This document shows positions 1 to 7,604 of a stretch of DNA of 64,000 bases, in pieces (the stretch's first letter is position 1; every line of letters begins with the position of its first letter). The DNA lies in assembly GCF_017831975.1 (NCBI RefSeq), contig NZ_JAFDSS010000001.1, forward strand, positions 496,001 to 560,000, written 5' to 3'. Under the pieces are notes generated by a model. It had not been told where the DNA came from, did not search any database, and was given only the letters and a program-made list of their open reading frames with translations. The translations under genes were made by a program, and so were the position numbers. The stretch comes from Microbacterium terrae (GTDB lineage Bacteria; Actinomycetota; Actinomycetes; Actinomycetales; Microbacteriaceae).

Positions 1-334
1 TGACCTCGTCGACCGACTCGTTGAGGGCGCGCTGCTGCGCGGCGCCGCGCTCGCGCCCGTAGCGGGCTCGGCCGCCGGTCACCGAGTTGGTGAGCCAGCC
101 GCCGTTGCGGCCGGATGCTCCGAACCCGGCGAAGCGCTGCTCGAGCACCGTGACGCGGAGGTCGGGCTGGAGCGTCTTGAGGTAGTACGCGGTCCACAGG
201 CCCGTGTATCCGCCGCCGACGATCGCGACGTCGGTCTCGAGATCGCCGGTGAGAGATGCCCGCGGGGTCGGCGCGCCGCCGAGATCGCGCCACCACCACG
301 AGATGTCGCCGTTGGGCACTGCGGTCGGGTCCAT
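1..334 (-). CDS. FAD-dependent amine/amino-acid oxidoreductase, N-terminal part
   Basis: The first 111 codons of a gene that continues past the left edge, read from an ATG at 334. After a short lead with a Trp triplet (SWWWRDLGG), residues 34-50 carry the dinucleotide-binding motif [12 protein letters not shown], followed by [17 protein letters not shown] near residues 64-80. This is the pattern of DAO-fold oxidases such as gamma-glutamylputrescine oxidase (PuuB) and glycine/D-amino-acid oxidases. Its place beside a PucR regulator, GABA transaminase and putrescine oxidase suggests a role in amine or polyamine use, but the substrate cannot be fixed from the N-terminus. Confidence 0.8.
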   Translation of the reverse strand, partial: MDPTAVPNGDISWWWRDLGGAPTPRASLTGDLETDVAIVGGGYTGLWTAYYLKTLQPDLRVTVLEQRFAGFGASGRNGGWLTNSVTGGRARYGRERGAAQQRALNESVDEV

Positions 335-403
335 CCGTCCATCTTCACGGGGAGTGCGCGGGCGATGCATCCGGAGTCGGGCTCTGTGCCGGGCGATCCG
401 TCC

Positions 404-620
404 GCGTTTCGTCTCGCTGCGCTCGCTCAACGACCGGGAGGTGGGCTGCAGCTCGCTCAACGACCGGGAGGTGGGCTGCGCTCGCTCAACGACCGGGAGG
501 TGGGCTGCAGCTCGCTCAACGGCCGGGAGGTGGGCTGCGCTCGCTCAACGACCGGGAGGTGGGCCGCAGCTCGCTCAGCGACCGGGAGGTGGGCTGCAGC
601 TCGCTCAGCGACCGGGAGGC
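404..620. repeat. Intergenic tandem array of a 29/30-bp unit
   Basis: Starting at 421, about seven head-to-tail copies of a unit beginning GCTCGCTCAACGACCGGGAG and ending in GTGGGCTGC or GTGGGCTGCA: 421-450, 451-479, 480-509, 510-538, 539-568, 569-598 and a partial copy at 599-620. Lengths run 30, 29, 30, 29, 30, 30, with few substitutions. The sequence just before (GCGTTTCGTCTCGCTGC, 404-420) completes a dispersed intergenic element of which a diverged copy lies at 3637-3680. The array fills the gap between two 5'-to-3' co-oriented minus-strand genes; nothing else is seen in this stretch. Confidence 0.9.
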
Positions 621-638
621 AGCGTCACGCGGGTCCGA

Positions 639-2174
639 TCAGCGGGAGGGCGCGTCGAGCGCGCGCAGCGCCGCCCACAGCTCGGCGCGCGTCGCGAAAG
701 AGGCCAGGTCTCGCCCGAGCACACGGTCGACGGCTGCGAGCCGCGTGCGCACGGTGTGCCGGTGCACGCCGAGGGCCGTCGCTGTCGCCTCGTGCGAGCA
801 GTCGTGGTCGAGCCAGCTCCGCAGCGTCTCGACGAGTCGCGCGCCCTGCGCCGCGTCGTGCTCGACGAGCGGAGCGAGCTCGGCGCGGGCGAGGGTGCGC
901 GCCTCGTCGGAGAGCGCCGAGAGCACCCCCGAGCGCGCCACCTCGGCGAACGCCGTGATCGCGGCCGTTCCGCGGTCGCGCGCCGTGCGCGCCTGGCCGA
1001 GGGCATCAGCGAACGACTCGTACGCGGCGGGATCCGACAGCCCCGCGCGCACGGCGAACCGGTCGACGACCTCCTCGACCGCGGCGAGGTCGCCCGCCGA
1101 CCCGACGATCACGAGCCCGTCGTCGATGCGTCCGAAGAACACCGCACCGCGTCGTTCGTCGGCGCGCAGCTCGAGGAGCTCGAGGATGCCGTCGACCCGC
1201 GCGGCCGCCGCGTCGGTGAGGGCGACGACCACGGGCGCCGCCGGGAGCGGTCCCCACAGGTCGCGCGAGATGCGGCGCGCGAGGGCGGGGTCGCCCGAGG
1301 CGAGGGAGTGCACGAGACCGGTCCGCAGCGACGTGCGCGCGCGCGACAGGCCCTGCTGCTGCTCGAGCGCGAGCCCCGCCATCGCGATCACCGACGTCAC
1401 GACCCCGCGGCCCTCCTGGTCGAGGTCACCCGCCCCGATGGCGATGACACCGCGCAGGTGACCGCCGCGGCCGAGCGTCTGCAGGGAGAAGGGCGTCTCG
1501 CCCAGCCGCAGCGACGATCCGGCGCGGGCGCCGCGACGCAGCACCCCGTCGACCTCGTCGTGCAGCGCCGCCGCGGTGGCGGCATCCAGCCCCCCGATCG
1601 GATGCTCGCGCATCAGCTCGCCGGCGGCGTCGAACATGCCGACCCACGCATCGAGCTGCTTGGCGAGCTCGGCGACCGTCGCTCCGAACCCGTCGGGGCG
1701 CAGCGCGGCAAGGGCGATCGCGCGCTGCGCGGCGAGCGCCCAGCTGCGTCGGGAGTAGGCCTGCGCGGCGATCGCCTCGGCGTTCGCGCGGGCCACCGCG
1801 ATGAACGGCGTCTCGTACGGGACCTCGAACAGCGGCATCCCGGCGGCGACGCACGCGTCGGCGAGGGTCTGGGGCACTCCCTCGCGCACCACCTCGGTGC
1901 CGAAGCCGAGGCCGACCACACCGCGGCCTGCGAGGCGCTCGACGTACTCGGCGTACTGCGCGTCGGGTCGCCCCTCGAACTGCGTGCCCGTCGTGAGCAG
2001 CACCAGCCCCTCCGACAGGAAGGGCGTCGGGTCGGCGAGGTCGGTGCTGTGCACCCAGCGCACCTCGCGGTCGAGGGCCTCCGTCGGCACCTGAGCGGTC
2101 TCCACGAGCCGCAGCCGCAGCGCCGGCCGCGACAGCAGGGCGCGCAGCGTGGGGGTCTCCGACGGCGATTCCAC
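639..2174 (-). CDS. PucR family transcriptional regulator
   Basis: 511 residues from a GTG at 2174 that has GGGAG five to six bases upstream. The N-terminal part (about 10-125) is the PucR-type sensory domain (TLRALLSRPALRLRLV, STDLADPTPFLSEGLVLLTTG). The middle is a CdaR-like linker domain. The C-terminus (about 445-505) is the PucR C-terminal helix-turn-helix, with HEATATALGVHRHTVRTRL. Such proteins control purine, amino-acid, proline or polyamine catabolism. It is divergent from gabT, and palindrome TGTAC-N5-GTACA lies in the shared gap, so it probably controls the gabT-puo-gabD cluster and itself. The exact ligand is unknown. Confidence 0.88.
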   Translation of the reverse strand: MESPSETPTLRALLSRPALRLRLVETAQVPTEALDREVRWVHSTDLADPTPFLSEGLVLLTTGTQFEGRPDAQYAEYVERLAGRGVVGLGFGTEVVREGVPQTLADACVAAGMPLFEVPYETPFIAVARANAEAIAAQAYSRRSWALAAQRAIALAALRPDGFGATVAELAKQLDAWVGMFDAAGELMREHPIGGLDAATAAALHDEVDGVLRRGARAGSSLRLGETPFSLQTLGRGGHLRGVIAIGAGDLDQEGRGVVTSVIAMAGLALEQQQGLSRARTSLRTGLVHSLASGDPALARRISRDLWGPLPAAPVVVALTDAAAARVDGILELLELRADERRGAVFFGRIDDGLVIVGSAGDLAAVEEVVDRFAVRAGLSDPAAYESFADALGQARTARDRGTAAITAFAEVARSGVLSALSDEARTLARAELAPLVEHDAAQGARLVETLRSWLDHDCSHEATATALGVHRHTVRTRLAAVDRVLGRDLASFATRAELWAALRALDAPSR

Positions 2175-2195
2175 AGCGACTCCCGGGGGTAGAGG

Positions 2196-2210
2196 TGTAC
2201 GAGGCGTACA
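2196..2210. promoter_or_regulatory. Candidate PucR operator in the PucR/gabT divergent gap
   Basis: TGTAC-GAGGC-GTACA is a perfect 5-bp-arm inverted repeat located between the two divergent starts (2174 and 2278). A further TGTAC half-site is at 2226-2230, 30 bp away. No regulator-binding data exist here; the assignment to the adjacent PucR protein is inference. Confidence 0.4.
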
Positions 2211-2264
2211 TGACGATACCGAGAATGTACGCGGAGGCGGGTGCGGGGGCGCCGATGCCCCGCC

Positions 2265-2270
2265 TACGCT
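2265..2270 (+). promoter_or_regulatory. Leaderless -10 element of gabT
   Basis: TACGCT lies 7 bases before the gabT ATG (2278) and there is no Shine-Dalgarno sequence, so transcription would begin at or next to the start codon. Confidence 0.5.
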
Positions 2271-2277
2271 CGCGAGC

Positions 2278-3633
2278 ATGACCGCAGCCGACACCCTCAC
2301 CACCACGCCCCTCGGCGGGCCGAGCCTTCCCCAGGAGCGGCGTCTCGTCACCAGCATCCCGGGTCCGCGCTCGCAGCAGCTGCTGGAGCGCAAGGCGGCC
2401 GCCGTCGCGGCGGGCGTCGGCCACACCGCACCGATCGAGGCCGTCGCCGCGGGCGGCGGCGTCGTCGTCGACGCCGACGGCAACTCGCTCATCGACCTCG
2501 GCTCGGGCATCGCCGTCACGAGCGTCGGCAACGCGCACCCGAAGGTCGTCGAGGCCGTGCAGGCGCAGGTCGCGCAGTTCACCCACACCTGCTTCATGGT
2601 CTCGCCGTACGAGTCGTACGTCGCCGTCGCCGAGGCGCTCAATCGCATCACGCCCGGCGACCACGCCAAGAAGAGCGCACTGTTCAACTCCGGCGCCGAG
2701 GCAGTCGAGAACGCGATCAAGATCGCCCGCAAGTTCACGAAGAAGCCGGCCGTCGTGGCGTTCGACCACGGCTACCACGGCCGCACCAACCTCACCATGG
2801 CGCTCACAGCCAAGGCGATGCCGTACAAGAGCGGGTTCGGCCCGTTCGCCTCCGAGATCTATCGCGCCCCGCTCTCGTACCCCTACCGCGACGGGCTGAG
2901 CGGAGCGGATGCCGCGGCCAAGGCCATCTCGATCATCGAGAAGCAGGTCGGTGCAGACAACCTCGCCGCCGTGATCATCGAGCCCATCCAGGGCGAGGGC
3001 GGCTTCATCGTGCCCGCCGACGGCTTCCTGCCCGCGATCGTCGACTGGTGCCGCGCGAACGACGTGGTCTTCATCGCCGACGAGATCCAGACCGGCTTCG
3101 CCCGCACCGGCGCGATGTTCGCCAGCGAGATCTTCGGCATCGTCCCCGACCTCATCACGACGGCCAAGGGCATCGCGGGCGGCTTGCCGCTCGCGGCGGT
3201 GACCGGCCGCGCCGAGATCATGGATGCCTCGCACGCGGGCGGCCTCGGCGGCACATACGGCGGCAACCCCGTCGCCTGTGCGGCGGCGCTCGCCTCGATC
3301 GAGGCGTTCGAGACCGAGGGCCTCATCGAGCGGGCGCGCGAGATCGGCGCGATCCTCACCGAGCGACTCACGCAGATCCAGGCGGGCGACCCCCGCGTGG
3401 GCGACGTGCGCGGGCACGGCGCGATGATCGCCGCCGAGTTCGTCACGGCCGACGGGTCGCCTGACGCAGCCCTCACCGCTGCGGTCGCCAAGGCCTGCAT
3501 CGCGGAGGGCGTCATCGTGCTCACCTGCGGCACTTACGGGAACGTGATCCGCTTCCTCCCGCCGCTGGCCATCACCGACGACCTGCTCCACGAGGGCATC
3601 GACGTCGTCGCCGCAGCGCTCGCCGCATCCTGA
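2278..3633 (+). CDS. gabT: 4-aminobutyrate aminotransferase
   Basis: 451 residues, class-III (fold type I) PLP aminotransferase. It moves the amino group of GABA to 2-oxoglutarate, giving succinate semialdehyde and glutamate. Visible landmarks: SGAEAVENAIKIAR near residue 145, DHGYHGRT for cofactor stacking near 165, FIADEIQTGFARTG with the PLP-ring aspartate at D268, and the Schiff-base lysine K297 in TTAKGIAGG. Length fits GabT. The ATG at 2278 is chosen because it follows a TACGCT box by 7 bases, whereas upstream in-frame codons would read through the regulatory gap. Downstream putrescine oxidase and gabD support GABA as substrate. Confidence 0.93.
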   Translation: MTAADTLTTTPLGGPSLPQERRLVTSIPGPRSQQLLERKAAAVAAGVGHTAPIEAVAAGGGVVVDADGNSLIDLGSGIAVTSVGNAHPKVVEAVQAQVAQFTHTCFMVSPYESYVAVAEALNRITPGDHAKKSALFNSGAEAVENAIKIARKFTKKPAVVAFDHGYHGRTNLTMALTAKAMPYKSGFGPFASEIYRAPLSYPYRDGLSGADAAAKAISIIEKQVGADNLAAVIIEPIQGEGGFIVPADGFLPAIVDWCRANDVVFIADEIQTGFARTGAMFASEIFGIVPDLITTAKGIAGGLPLAAVTGRAEIMDASHAGGLGGTYGGNPVACAAALASIEAFETEGLIERAREIGAILTERLTQIQAGDPRVGDVRGHGAMIAAEFVTADGSPDAALTAAVAKACIAEGVIVLTCGTYGNVIRFLPPLAITDDLLHEGIDVVAAALAAS

Positions 3634-3636
3634 CGG

Positions 3637-3680
3637 GCGTTTCGTCTCCTCGCTGAGCTCGTCGCTCGACGGCCGGGTGG
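3637..3680. repeat. Diverged copy of the dispersed intergenic repeat
   Basis: Begins GCGTTTCGTCTC and ends in GACGGCCGGGTGG, resembling 404-438 (GCGTTTCGTCTC ... CGACCGGGAGG). It sits just behind the gabT stop codon. Only one unit is present here, not an array. Confidence 0.5.
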
Positions 3681-3733
3681 CTCTGCCGCCGAGACAGACA
3701 TCCATCCACTTCTCATCTGACGAAGGAGTCCCC

Positions 3734-5113
3734 ATGACCGAGATCACGCGTGATGTCGTCATCGTCGGTGCCGGCGCAGCCGGACTGACAGCGGCCAACG
3801 AACTGAAGAAGGCCGGGCTCTCGGTCGTGGTGCTCGAGGCGCGCGACCGCGTCGGCGGGCGCCTGTGGACCGATGTGGTCGACGGGGCGATGCTCGAGAT
3901 CGGCGGCCAGTGGGTGTCGCCCGATCAGGATGCCCTCAAGGAGACCCTCGCAGAGCTGGGGCTCGAGACGTACAGCCGCTATCGCGAGGGCGACTCGGTC
4001 TACATCGGGCCGAACGGTGAGCTGACGCGCTTCACGGGGGAGATCTTCCCGGTGGCGCCCGAGACCGAGAAGGAGATCGTGCGCCTCATCGAGGTGCTCG
4101 ACGACCTCGTCGCCCAGGTCGATCCCGATCGGCCCTGGGAGCATCCGGATGCCGAGGCGCTCGACCGCATCTCGTTCGAGGCCTGGCTCGAGGAGCAGAC
4201 CGAAGACCAGGAGGCGCGCGACAACATCGCCCTCTTCATCGCCGGTGCGATGCTCACCAAGCCCGCCTACGCCTTCTCGGCGCTGCAGGCGCTGCTCATG
4301 GCCGCCAGCGCCGGCAGCTTCAGCCACCTGGTCGACGCCGACTTCATCCTCGACGAGCGCGTGATCGGCGGTCTCCAGCAGGTTCCGCTGCTGCTCGCCG
4401 AGCGCCTCGGCGACGACGTGATGCTCGACCAGCCCGTCACCGAGGTGCACTGGTCCGACCCCTCGACAGGCTCGGGCGACGGCGTGCGGATCGTCACCGA
4501 CAACGGCCTCGAGGTGCGCGCGCGGTACGCGATCCTCGCCCACGCGCCGATCCTCTACCCCTGGATCGAGTTCGTCCCCGCACTTCCGCGCCTCAAGCAG
4601 CAGATGCACCAGCACATCTCGATGGGGTTCGTGATCAAGGTCCACGCCGTCTACGACCGCCCGTTCTGGCGCGAGCAGGGGCTGTCGGGCACGGCGTTCA
4701 GTCCCTATGAGATCTCGCACGAGGCGTACGACAACACCAACCACGGCGACGAGCGCGGAACCCTGGTCGGCTTCGTGTCGGACCGCAACGCCGACGACCT
4801 GTTCCGGGTGTCGGCGGAGGAGCGCAAGGAGCGCATCCTCGAGTCGCTGTCGCACTACTACGGCCCGGAGGCGAAGAACCCGGTGGTGTACTTCGAGAGC
4901 GACTGGGGAGCAGAGGAGTGGACCCGCGGCGCCTACGCCGCGAGCTTCGACCTCGGCGGGCTCGCACGCTACGGCGCAGACCTGCGCACCCCCGTCGGTC
5001 CGATCCACTTCGCCTGCAGCGACATGGCGGGCGCCGGCTACCAGCACGTCGACGGGGCGGTGCGCATGGGGCGCCTCGTCGCGTCGAACATCGTGGAAGC
5101 TGCGCGGCGATGA
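3734..5113 (+). CDS. puo: Putrescine oxidase (flavin monoamine oxidase family)
   Basis: 459 residues from the ATG at 3734, preceded by GAAGGAG. Residues 8-43 form the FAD-binding beta-alpha-beta and GG doublet (VVIVGAGAAGLTAANELKK, then LEARDRVGGR). The C-terminus keeps the amine-oxidase aromatic and flavin contacts: WTRGAYAASFDLGGL, then CSDMAGAGYQHVDGAVRMGR, which closely recalls Rhodococcus/Kocuria putrescine oxidase. That enzyme oxidises putrescine to 4-aminobutanal with O2, releasing ammonia and H2O2, in the cytoplasm. Its stop overlaps the next start (ATGA), giving an operon with usp and the permease. A less specific monoamine oxidase cannot be excluded. Confidence 0.85.
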   Translation: MTEITRDVVIVGAGAAGLTAANELKKAGLSVVVLEARDRVGGRLWTDVVDGAMLEIGGQWVSPDQDALKETLAELGLETYSRYREGDSVYIGPNGELTRFTGEIFPVAPETEKEIVRLIEVLDDLVAQVDPDRPWEHPDAEALDRISFEAWLEEQTEDQEARDNIALFIAGAMLTKPAYAFSALQALLMAASAGSFSHLVDADFILDERVIGGLQQVPLLLAERLGDDVMLDQPVTEVHWSDPSTGSGDGVRIVTDNGLEVRARYAILAHAPILYPWIEFVPALPRLKQQMHQHISMGFVIKVHAVYDRPFWREQGLSGTAFSPYEISHEAYDNTNHGDERGTLVGFVSDRNADDLFRVSAEERKERILESLSHYYGPEAKNPVVYFESDWGAEEWTRGAYAASFDLGGLARYGADLRTPVGPIHFACSDMAGAGYQHVDGAVRMGRLVASNIVEAARR

Positions 5114-6003
5114 GCCCGCACATCGTCGTCGGGTACACGGCGACGGATGCCGGAGCCGACGCCGTCTCCGTCGGCGCGCGCCTCGCGCAGGCGATGGGCG
5201 CCGTCGTCGACCTGATCGTCGTGCTGCCGGGGGAGGAGCGCAGCGTCATCACGCCGCCCGACGCCGGCTATGACCGGTACCTGTTCGCCCAGGCCGAGGC
5301 GTGGCTCGCCGAAGCGGCGGCGGGGATCCCGGATGCCGTCACCCGGCGTACTCACGTGCGCTACGCGGAGTCGTTCGCCGAGGGCCTCGTGGCCGCGGCC
5401 GGCGAGCTCGGCGCCTCGCACATCGTGGTGGGCGCGGCCAACGGCGGCATCCGCGGGCGGCACCGCCTCGGCACCGTGGCATCCGAACTCCTCCACTCCA
5501 GCGACGTGCCGGTCGTGCTGGCTCCCGAGGGCTCGCGCCGGATCGATCCCGGCACCGGAGTGACCCGCATCACCACGGCCATCGGCACGCGTCCCGGCGC
5601 GGACGCGCTCATGGACGAGAGCGTCGCGCTGGCGACCGCGACGGGCTCCGAGCTGCGTCTGCTGTCGCTCGTCTCGGTCGACCTCCCCGCGACGGTCGAC
5701 ACAGGGGTGATCCGGCTCGCCGGAGCCGCCCACGCAGACGACGTGCTCGGCACGGCGCTCGACGCGCTGCCCGACGGCATCGAGGCCGATGTCGTCATCG
5801 CCCGCGGCGAGAGCATCGAAGACGCGGTCGCGAACCTCGGGTGGGAGCCCGGAGAGCTCGCGGTCGTCGGCTCGAGCCGGCTGGCCCAGCCACGCAGGCT
5901 CTTCCTCGGCTCGACTGCGGCGAAGATGCTGCACGAACTGCCGGTTCCCATGATCGTCGTGCCGCGCACCCGCGGTGCACAGCAGGAAGGGGCGCAGCGA
6001 TGA
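5110..6003 (+). CDS. Tandem-domain universal stress protein
   Basis: 297 residues made of two UspA domains (about 3-140 and 152-292). Each keeps the ATP-binding G-2X-G-9X-G(S/T) pattern in relaxed form: VVGAANGGIRGRHRLGTVAS in the first and VVGSSRLAQPRRLFLGSTA in the second. UspA proteins bind ATP and respond to stress or growth arrest; the partner here is unknown. Start and stop codons overlap with both neighbours (ATGA at 5110 and 6000), so it is translated together with putrescine oxidase and the amino-acid/polyamine permease. This suggests a link to coping with H2O2 or aldehyde, or to modulation of transport (inference). Confidence 0.88.
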   Translation: MSPHIVVGYTATDAGADAVSVGARLAQAMGAVVDLIVVLPGEERSVITPPDAGYDRYLFAQAEAWLAEAAAGIPDAVTRRTHVRYAESFAEGLVAAAGELGASHIVVGAANGGIRGRHRLGTVASELLHSSDVPVVLAPEGSRRIDPGTGVTRITTAIGTRPGADALMDESVALATATGSELRLLSLVSVDLPATVDTGVIRLAGAAHADDVLGTALDALPDGIEADVVIARGESIEDAVANLGWEPGELAVVGSSRLAQPRRLFLGSTAAKMLHELPVPMIVVPRTRGAQQEGAQR

Positions 6004-7565
6004 CCGCTTCCCCCGGCGCGGGAGCGCCTCTCGCACCCGCCGGAGAACAGCCCACCGGAGGGCTCTCCAGCAAGGGCCTCTCCGCAGGCACGGTCGGGCT
6101 CATCGGCGCGGTCGTCATCGGCATCTCGTGCATCGCCCCGGCGTACACCCTCACCGCGGCGCTCGGTCCGACGGTGTCGGAGGTCGGCTTCCAGGTGCCC
6201 GCGATCATCCTGCTCGGGTTCATCCCGATGCTGCTCGTCGCCTTCGGCTACCGCGAGCTCAACCGCACGATGCCCGACTCGGGCACCTCGTTCACCTGGG
6301 CCGCGCGCGCGTTCGGCCCGTGGGTGGGCTGGATGGCCGGCTGGGGCCTCATCGCCGCGACCATCCTGGTGCTCTCGAACCTCGCCGGCATCGCGGTGGA
6401 GTTCCTGTTCCTGCTGATCGACCAGATCGCCGGCAGCCCCGGCACGATCGCCGAGCTCGCATTCAACCCGTTCATCAATGTGGCGGTGTGCCTGCTCTTC
6501 ATGCTCGCCGCGACGTACATCTCGTACCGCGACATGCAGACGACGCAGAAGCTGCAGTACTTCCTGGTGAGCTTCCAGGTGCTGGTGCTGATCGTCTTCT
6601 CGATCGCGGCGTTCGTGCACGTCGCGAACGGCACCGCGTTCGATGCGAGCCCGGTGGAGGCATCCTGGTTCAACCCGTTCGTGGTGACCCCGACCATCGC
6701 CGTCGTCGCCGGTCTCTCGCTCTCGATCTTCATCTTCTGGGGGTGGGACGTCACCCTCACCATGAACGAGGAGACGAAGGACCCCGAGCGCACGCCCGGG
6801 CGGGCAGCGACCGTCACCGTGATCACGATCGTGACGCTGTACCTGCTGATCTCGGTCGCGCTGCTCTCGTTCGCCGGCACCGGCGAGTCGGGGCTCGGCC
6901 TCGGCAACCCCGACATCCAGGCCAACGTCTTCTTCTACCTGTCGGGGCCGATCCTGGGGCCCCTCGCCTTCCTCGTGTCGCTCGCCGTGCTGACGAGTTC
7001 CGCATCGTCGCTGCAGTCCACCTTCGTGGGTCCGGCGCGGACGCTCCTGGCGATGGGGCACTACGGCGCGCTCCCGCCGGCGTTCGCCCGCGTCTCGCCG
7101 CGGTTCTTCACGCCGGGCTACGCCACGATCGTCTCTGCCATCGTCGCGTCGGTGTTCTACGCCGTCATGCGATTCCTCAACGAGAACGTGCTGTGGGACA
7201 CGATCACCACCCTCGGCATGATGATCTGCTTCTACTACGGCATCACCGCCTTCGCGTGCGTCTGGTACTTCCGCAAGCAGTGGATGGACTCGGTGCGCAC
7301 GTTCTTCTTCACGCTGCTGTTCCCGCTCGTGGGCGGCATCATCCTCGCGGCGCTGTTCGTGATCACGCTCGTCGAGAGCCTCGACCCCGACTACGGCAGC
7401 GGAACCGAGTGGTTCGGCGTCGGAAGCGTCTTCGTGCTCGGCGTCGGGATCATCGGCATCGGGCTCATCGTGATGATCTGGCAGGCGATCAAGCGTCCGG
7501 CATTCTTCCGTGGCGAGACACTTGCTTTGGATGCTCCCGAGAGCCTTCGCCGCACCCGCCGCTGA
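6000..7565 (+). CDS. APC family amino-acid/polyamine permease
   Basis: 521 residues with about 12 hydrophobic segments. The first helix region GTVGLIGAVVIGISCIAPAYTLTAALGP and the motif FGYRELNRTMPDSGTSFTWAARAFGPWVGWMAGW are typical of the amino acid-polyamine-organocation superfamily. It would import putrescine, GABA or a related amine through the cytoplasmic membrane by proton or sodium coupling. The ATG at 6000 overlaps the usp stop codon, and gabD follows 39 bases later. Substrate is inferred from neighbours only. Confidence 0.87.
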   Translation: MTASPGAGAPLAPAGEQPTGGLSSKGLSAGTVGLIGAVVIGISCIAPAYTLTAALGPTVSEVGFQVPAIILLGFIPMLLVAFGYRELNRTMPDSGTSFTWAARAFGPWVGWMAGWGLIAATILVLSNLAGIAVEFLFLLIDQIAGSPGTIAELAFNPFINVAVCLLFMLAATYISYRDMQTTQKLQYFLVSFQVLVLIVFSIAAFVHVANGTAFDASPVEASWFNPFVVTPTIAVVAGLSLSIFIFWGWDVTLTMNEETKDPERTPGRAATVTVITIVTLYLLISVALLSFAGTGESGLGLGNPDIQANVFFYLSGPILGPLAFLVSLAVLTSSASSLQSTFVGPARTLLAMGHYGALPPAFARVSPRFFTPGYATIVSAIVASVFYAVMRFLNENVLWDTITTLGMMICFYYGITAFACVWYFRKQWMDSVRTFFFTLLFPLVGGIILAALFVITLVESLDPDYGSGTEWFGVGSVFVLGVGIIGIGLIVMIWQAIKRPAFFRGETLALDAPESLRRTRR

Positions 7566-7604
7566 CGGCAGACTGTACCCACACCCGATCGGAGAGAGAG
7601 CACA

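Noticed and set aside
421..620. CRISPR array
   Set aside because: Units are directly adjacent without spacers and vary 29/30 bases; no cas genes are present.
204..2192. Very long open frame on the plus strand across the repeat array and the PucR gene
   Set aside because: Arg/Ala/Gly-rich low-complexity translation and exact antisense of the PucR coding region; a typical high-GC shadow.
4918..5109. Upstream extension of the universal stress protein
   Set aside because: The open frame continues upstream but only as Arg-rich sequence inside the putrescine oxidase gene; ATG 5110 overlaps that gene's stop and begins the Usp fold.
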